DNA of 9,078 bases, from assembly GCA_937901485.1 (NCBI GenBank), contig CALGTT010000107.1, positions 1-9,078 of the forward strand. Reading direction: 5' to 3'. Below the pieces are notes generated by a model that saw nothing but the letters and a program-made list of their open reading frames with translations, did no database searches and was not told the DNA's origin. This DNA comes from an uncultured Ruminococcus sp. Lineage in GTDB: Bacteria > Bacillota > Clostridia > Oscillospirales > Ruminococcaceae. Every line of letters begins with the position of its first letter. Positions within the stretch are counted from its first letter, which is position 1. Below, in pieces: positions 6,070 through 9,078 of the stretch. A program made the translations under genes and the position numbers.

Positions 6070-6080
6070 GTATATTTTAC
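6051..6080 (-). promoter_or_regulatory. Direct repeats flanking the -35 box, candidate operator
   Basis: GTAAAATAT occurs twice on the minus strand, at 6080-6072 and 6059-6051, exactly 21 bases (two helical turns) apart. The copies flank the TTGACA box. A further inverted partner, TAAAATA on the plus strand at 6087-6093, faces TATTTTA at 6073-6079. This would suit autorepression by the HTH protein. The region is AT-rich, so chance similarity is possible. Confidence 0.45.
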
Positions 6081-6169
6081 AAAAAATAAAATATTTTTTT
6101 CAAAAAGTCATCTCACAGCGCAGTCCCGATAGTTGAGAAATCCAGAAAGCAAGCCCGATAACGCAAAAA

Positions 6170-6197
6170 AATCCCCCATCCGTAAGGATGGGGGATT
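6170..6197 (-). terminator. Intrinsic terminator of the spoVAC-phosphatase transcript
   Basis: AATCCCCCATCC (6170-6181) pairs with GGATGGGGGATT (6186-6197) in a perfect 12-bp stem with a 4-base loop. On the minus strand the stem runs directly into a seven-T tract (6171-6165). It lies about 70 bases after the stop codon of the leftward histidine phosphatase. Confidence 0.88.
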
Positions 6198-6204
6198 CGT
6201 TTCG
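6186..6204. repeat. Terminator-associated direct repeat, copy 2
   Basis: This stretch is identical over 19 bases to 4752-4770 and in the same orientation. The stem arms match too; only the loop (GTAA here, TGTGC there) and the base beside the stem differ. Confidence 0.8.
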
Positions 6205-6267
6205 CAGCAAATCAAAAACTTGGCGGTCAAGCGGCTTGTATCGTACTTTTGCCGACCTTTTCGCCGC

Positions 6268-6804
6268 CTAAAATTCATACACCCTCAGCTCACAATTCCC
6301 CATAAAGAAATGCATGAACCGATCCACCGTCATGTCATGAAAATAGCTGTCGATCACACGGCAGATGCCGCCGTGACACACCAGCAGGACGTTTTCGTCC
6401 GGATACAGCCGTTTCACATCGTCGATCACATTATATGTACGCTGTACGACCTGAAAGACCGACTCACCGCCGTCCGGCATTTTTACGCCGAATTCTGCCT
6501 TGGTTTCTGCAAAGCCCTCCGTGAATCTGTCCCTGCCCTCAAAGCTTCCATAATCCCATTCCGTCAGCCGTGCATCCGTCTGCACCGGCAGTCCGAGCAG
6601 TTCCCCGACAATGCCTGCCGTCATCTGCGCTCGTTTGAGAGGGGATGCAATGATCCGCTGAATATCGCCGTATTCCTTTGCTTTCTGCGCCATCTCACGC
6701 GCCTGTGCAATGCCGTTTTCCGTCAGCAGGATGTCCGTGACACCGCTGATGCGGTTCTGCGCATTGAATTCGGTTTCGCCGTGTCTGGTAACGTAAAGTT
6801 TCAT
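6268..6804 (-). CDS. Histidine phosphatase family protein, phosphoglycerate-mutase-like
   Basis: This 178-residue cytosolic phosphatase belongs to the small branch of the phosphoglycerate mutase superfamily (GpmB/CobC-like). The catalytic RHGET is at 7-11, with the phosphorylated His8. Arg58 in SPLKRAQMTA, Glu82 in TEWDYGSFEG and His144 in CHGG complete the active site. The length and the lack of the longer insert of glycolytic GpmA favour a broad or alpha-ribazole-type phosphatase over the glycolytic mutase, but the substrate cannot be read. AGGAGG (6815-6810) is 5 bases from the ATG. The gene follows spoVAC by 42 bases on the same strand with no visible promoter between, so the two are probably co-transcribed and end at the 6170-6197 terminator. 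Confidence 0.9.
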   Translation of the reverse strand: MKLYVTRHGETEFNAQNRISGVTDILLTENGIAQAREMAQKAKEYGDIQRIIASPLKRAQMTAGIVGELLGLPVQTDARLTEWDYGSFEGRDRFTEGFAETKAEFGVKMPDGGESVFQVVQRTYNVIDDVKRLYPDENVLLVCHGGICRVIDSYFHDMTVDRFMHFFMGNCELRVYEF

Positions 6805-6846
6805 GATGACCTCCTGAATATGTACAGCGGAGCAAGCCCCGCCATG

Positions 6847-7287
6847 TTATTTGAGAAAGAAATAATAAATCACCCCATACACCACCGATGCCGCACTCCC
6901 GTACAGGATCACAGGCCCTGCGATCGTGAAGATCTTTGCACCCACGCCGAGGATGAAACCCTCCGTCTTTGCCTCCAGTGCGCTCGATGCCACGGCATTG
7001 GCAAAGCCCGTGATCGGCACGAGCGTCCCCGCGCCTGCGTGCCTGGCAAGCTGTTCGTACAGCCCGAAGCCCGTCAGCAGTGCGCTCAGGCAGACCAGCG
7101 TGATGGATGTCCACGCCGCCGCAATGTCCTTTTCAAGTCCCAGTGCCGTGTAACCCTCCAGCAGAAGCTGACCGATCACGCAGATCAGCCCCCCGATCAG
7201 AAACGCCATCGGAATGTTGATATAGCTCTTTGACGGCGGTGCAGCCTGTTTCTGCATTTCCTGATATTGTTCCGGTGTGACTTTCAT
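6847..7287 (-). CDS. spoVAC: Stage V sporulation protein AC (SpoVAC)
   Basis: This 146-residue membrane protein matches SpoVAC. The diagnostic stretch covers residues 74 to 130, with AGAGTLVPITGFANAVASSA, then TEGFILG and AKIFTIAGPVILYG. Hydrophobic segments lie near 26-46, 57-76, 86-103 and 112-143. SpoVAC is part of the inner-spore-membrane channel for dipicolinic acid and has mechanosensitive channel activity in other species. The frame stays open to 7350, but the start at 7287 (MKVTPEQYQ) is preferred. GGTGA lies 5 bases before it, while the ATG at 7299 directly abuts the AAAGG. The length and N-terminus then fit the family. Oddly, no spoVAD or spoVAE follows; the next gene is a phosphatase. 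The visible upstream promoter is sigmaA-like rather than sigmaG-like. Confidence 0.9.
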   Translation of the reverse strand: MKVTPEQYQEMQKQAAPPSKSYINIPMAFLIGGLICVIGQLLLEGYTALGLEKDIAAAWTSITLVCLSALLTGFGLYEQLARHAGAGTLVPITGFANAVASSALEAKTEGFILGVGAKIFTIAGPVILYGSAASVVYGVIYYFFLK

Positions 7288-7340
7288 ATGCTTCACCATC
7301 CTTTCAGATGCAGTATGCCCCGGATGATGGAAAATATGAT

Positions 7341-7359
7341 AAATTTGCATTGCAAATTT
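7341..7359. promoter_or_regulatory. Perfect 19-base palindrome, candidate operator
   Basis: AAATTTGCA (7341-7349) and TGCAAATTT (7351-7359) are perfect arms around a single central T. The right half contains the -35 box of the rightward promoter, and the whole lies in the spoVAC leader. A dimeric repressor site is the natural reading, but the binding protein is unknown. Confidence 0.5.
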
Positions 7360-7378
7360 CTGTGCAGTGTGCTATAAT
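7350..7378 (+). promoter_or_regulatory. Extended -10 promoter reading toward the response regulator
   Basis: TTGCAA (7350-7355), a 17-base spacer and a consensus TATAAT (7373-7378) are preceded by TGC, forming an extended -10. The start would be near 7385, leaving a leader of about 113 bases before the ATG at 7498. Confidence 0.7.
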
Positions 7379-7379
7379 G

Positions 7380-7408
7380 AGTATAGCACATTTTGCAGAA
7401 AACTGCAA
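7380..7408 (-). promoter_or_regulatory. Extended -10 promoter reading toward spoVAC
   Basis: On the minus strand, TTGCAG (7408-7403), a 17-base spacer and TATACT (7385-7380) are preceded by TGC. The start would be near 7373, with a leader of about 85 bases to the spoVAC ATG. It mirrors the rightward promoter and shares its central dyad, TGTGCTATA-N5-TATAGCACA (7368-7390). Confidence 0.6.
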
Positions 7409-7420
7409 GCATTTTGAAAA

Positions 7421-7453
7421 TTTCAGTTTATTTTAAGGTTTGCCTGCTATAGT
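7421..7453 (+). promoter_or_regulatory. Direct-repeat box and second promoter before the response regulator
   Basis: TTTCAG (7421-7426) and TTTAAG (7432-7437) repeat with an 11-base period, and the ten-base units match at seven positions. They lie just upstream of an extended -10, TGCTATAGT (7445-7453), that has no good -35 box. This is how OmpR/PhoB-type activators are often arranged, and the TTTAAGGTTT unit resembles PmrA-like boxes. Autoactivation by the downstream regulator is an inference. Confidence 0.45.
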
Positions 7454-7497
7454 GATAATATGGGATCGTGTATCCCGGCATGAGGAGGGAAATACAT

Positions 7498-8172
7498 ATG
7501 AAAATCTTAGTAGTCGAGGATGAGGTCGCCCTTGCAGAAGCACTCAGCGAGATCCTCAAACGCAACAAGTACAATGTCGATGCCGTCTATGACGGAGAGG
7601 ATGGTCTGGAATATGCCATGACTGGGATCTATGACTGCATCATTCTGGATATCATGCTCCCGAAAATGACCGGCATTGATGTCCTGCGCATTCTCCGCAG
7701 AAAGCATATCTCCACCCCCGTGCTCCTGCTGACGGCAAAATCCGAGGTCGAGGATAAGATCAACGGACTTGACAGCGGTGCGGATGATTTTCTCACCAAG
7801 CCCTTTGTCACCGGTGAGCTGCTTGCACGCGTGCGCGCACTCACACGCAGAAGGGGAGAGGTCATCACCGATCAGTTTACTTTCGGAGATGTGGCACTCA
7901 ACAAAAGCACATTCAGTCTCAGCCGCGAGGGACAGTTTGTCAAGCTCAGTCTGAAGGAATACCAGATCATGGAAATGCTCATGGCAAACCCCCGCCAGCT
8001 CATCCCCAAGGAACGCTTTATCGAGAAGATCTGGGGCTATGAGAGCGATGTAGAATACAATAACGTAGAAGTGTATATCTCGTTCCTGCGCAAGAAGCTC
8101 AGCGCACTTGAATCCATTGTCACCATCAAGACCGCAAGAGGCGTAGGATATTTTCTGGAAGGCGGCGATTGA
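7498..8172 (+). CDS. OmpR/PhoB-family two-component response regulator
   Basis: This 224-residue DNA-binding regulator has an N-terminal receiver domain. It carries the acidic cluster Glu7/Asp8, the phosphoacceptor Asp51 in ILDIMLP, the switch Thr79 and Lys101 in TKPF. The C-terminal winged helix (about 128-222) shows LSLKEYQIMEMLM, the RFIEKIWGYESDVEYNNVEV recognition region and the closing TARGVGYFLE. All key receiver residues are present, so it should be phosphorylated and active. The start at 7498 is set by AGGAGG (7483-7488) 9 bases upstream; an in-frame ATG at 7468 lies upstream of that site. The partner kinase gene starts one base after the stop codon. Autoregulation is plausible because of the direct-repeat box at 7421-7437. 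Confidence 0.95.
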   Translation: MKILVVEDEVALAEALSEILKRNKYNVDAVYDGEDGLEYAMTGIYDCIILDIMLPKMTGIDVLRILRRKHISTPVLLLTAKSEVEDKINGLDSGADDFLTKPFVTGELLARVRALTRRRGEVITDQFTFGDVALNKSTFSLSREGQFVKLSLKEYQIMEMLMANPRQLIPKERFIEKIWGYESDVEYNNVEVYISFLRKKLSALESIVTIKTARGVGYFLEGGD

Positions 8173-8173
8173 T

Positions 8174-9078
8174 ATGCCGAAGCTCCCGAAATGCAAGCTT
8201 GCAAAGCCCAAAATTGATATGATGCTCCAGCTCCAGATCAAGTTCGTGGCAGTGGCGATGTCGATCCTCATTGCCGTGTTCCTTATCATGCTCAGTTCCA
8301 TCAACATGATAATGCGGACTGTCAGCCAGCACCAGTCCATGCAGCTGCTCCGGCAGATCGCGCTGAGTGATCGTTACAATTCCGTGGAAATTCCGGAGGA
8401 TCTTCCGCCCGAACCGCCGCAGGATCAGCCGCATCCAATGGCGGAAACCGCTGCCGGACGCAGTGCAGTCATTACGGTGCAGCAGCTTGCCAACCGCAAC
8501 TGGTGGGAGCAGGAGGATGCCACCGGATGGTGGGAAAATGAGGACTGGGAGAATAACTGGGACAACCATTGGGAAACGCAGGCGACCAAGGCAACCAAGC
8601 CCGAACCGCCGCAGCGTCCCACGCGCCCGAATCCCGAACAGGAGCAGACGCATCCGATCCCTGGGCCGCCTGCGGAGATGACCACACCGCCCCCACCCAC
8701 GACCGCAGAGCCGCCCACGACGGCAGCCGCCACGGAAACCACTGCACCACCTCCTCCCACGACTACGGAGGAGGAACCCCCTGCACCGGAAACCGAACCG
8801 CCGCCGGCGGTCTATCCGGAAGATCCCGTCGAGCCGGAGCCTGTGCCCGAAACCACTGCCCCAGCCACCACGACGGAAACCACCAAGAATACAACGACAA
8901 CCGAAACGACTCCGATCACAACAAAGATTTCAACAGGAACCACTACAACCACCACCACGACAGAAACCACAACCACCATCACAGAACCGACAACCACAAA
9001 ACCGACAACTACCAAGCCTACCACAACGAAACCTACAACAACACAAGCTACAACAACTCAGGCAACTACAACGGCACC
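8174..9078 (+). CDS. Probable sensor histidine kinase, N-terminal part, with long Pro/Thr-rich extracellular segment (partial)
   Basis: The frame is open from the ATG at 8174 to the window edge (301 codons). The start lies one base after the response-regulator stop, with GGAAGG upstream, which with the family layout makes it the cognate kinase; its kinase domain lies beyond the window. A basic N-terminus (MPKLPKCKLAKPK) leads into one membrane helix (about 23-46). The next part, RTVSQHQSMQLLRQIALSD, resembles the start of Clostridia sensor kinases. From residue 74 the chain is Pro/Glu-rich. At 110-133 there is an acidic patch with seven tryptophans. From about 137 it is almost wholly Pro, Thr and Glu, ending in TTT-containing pentads. 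This segment should lie outside the membrane. The alternative is a non-kinase surface protein, which is less likely given the spacing to the regulator gene. Confidence 0.75.
   Translation, partial: MPKLPKCKLAKPKIDMMLQLQIKFVAVAMSILIAVFLIMLSSINMIMRTVSQHQSMQLLRQIALSDRYNSVEIPEDLPPEPPQDQPHPMAETAAGRSAVITVQQLANRNWWEQEDATGWWENEDWENNWDNHWETQATKATKPEPPQRPTRPNPEQEQTHPIPGPPAEMTTPPPPTTAEPPTTAAATETTAPPPPTTTEEEPPAPETEPPPAVYPEDPVEPEPVPETTAPATTTETTKNTTTTETTPITTKISTGTTTTTTTTETTTTITEPTTTKPTTTKPTTTKPTTTQATTTQATTTA
8984..9073 (+). repeat. Tandem TTT-containing pentapeptide repeats within the sensor gene
   Basis: Six 15-base units encode one EPTTT, three KPTTT and two QATTT pentads (residues 271-300). The array probably continues past the window edge. 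Thr codons within and around the units mix ACA, ACC, ACG and ACT, which argues for selection on the protein rather than recent triplet slippage. Confidence 0.85.

Noticed and set aside
6133..7233. Long plus-strand open frame (366 codons) across the phosphatase and spoVAC
   Set aside because: It lies antisense to two genes with clear catalytic or family motifs, starts beside a terminator, has no ribosome site and shows no recognisable domain.
7311..7317. SigmaG-like CATACTG -10 before spoVAC
   Set aside because: No matching -35 box was found at the right distance, and the start would fall on the ribosome site. The sigmaA-like promoter further upstream is better supported.
7288..7350. Longer SpoVAC starting at 7350
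   Set aside because: The extra 21 residues do not fit the family N-terminus, there is no ribosome site, and the codons would lie in the palindromic leader.
7507..8340. Minus-strand open frame (277 codons) opposite the response regulator
   Set aside because: The sense strand encodes a complete receiver and winged-helix protein, so the antisense frame is a by-product of codon bias.
8812..9024. Minus-strand Val-rich hydrophobic open frame
   Set aside because: It is the reverse complement of Thr codons in the stalk (ACN read backward gives GTN-like codons), so the apparent membrane protein is an artefact.
8984..9073. CRISPR-like array from the regular 15-base units
   Set aside because: Units are in frame, contiguous and without spacers. 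They encode pentapeptides of the stalk.

Overview
The window looks like a chromosomal segment of an anaerobic Gram-positive Clostridia member, most likely a Ruminococcus-type member of the Oscillospiraceae. This is inferred from moderately GC-rich genes with strong AGGAGG ribosome sites, a sporulation gene (spoVAC), and a Thr/Pro-rich extracellular linker of the kind seen in ruminococcal wall and cellulosome proteins. No taxonomic marker gene is present.

Left part (1-1340). A dense cluster of hairpins with a G-quadruplex motif (1-128) lies downstream of a leftward two-gene operon. The operon encodes a DtxR/MntR-type metal-dependent repressor and an Sfp-type 4'-phosphopantetheinyl transferase, joined by a 4-base ATGA overlap. 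Its promoter and a second, rightward promoter form a divergent control region.

Rightward operon (1341-4730). A radical SAM enzyme with an N-terminal cobalamin-binding-type domain is followed by a NatA-like ABC ATPase and an ABC-2 permease. Spacing is 22 bases and then a 4-base overlap. The layout suggests that a modified small molecule or lipid is made or handled and then exported, but the substrate is unknown.

Cassette (4738-6197). A leftward three-gene unit encodes a 65-residue Cro/CI-type regulator and two paralogous four-helix membrane proteins. It has a consensus promoter with operator-like repeats. It looks more AT-rich than its surroundings and lies between two near-identical terminator hairpins.

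Right part (6268-9078). A histidine phosphatase and a stand-alone spoVAC read leftward. They diverge from an OmpR-family response regulator and the start of a membrane protein that is almost certainly its sensor kinase. The two units share a nearly mirror-symmetric bidirectional promoter (7350-7408). The kinase runs off the window inside an unusually long Pro/Thr-rich extracellular segment preceded by a Trp-rich acidic patch, which is the most unusual protein feature here.
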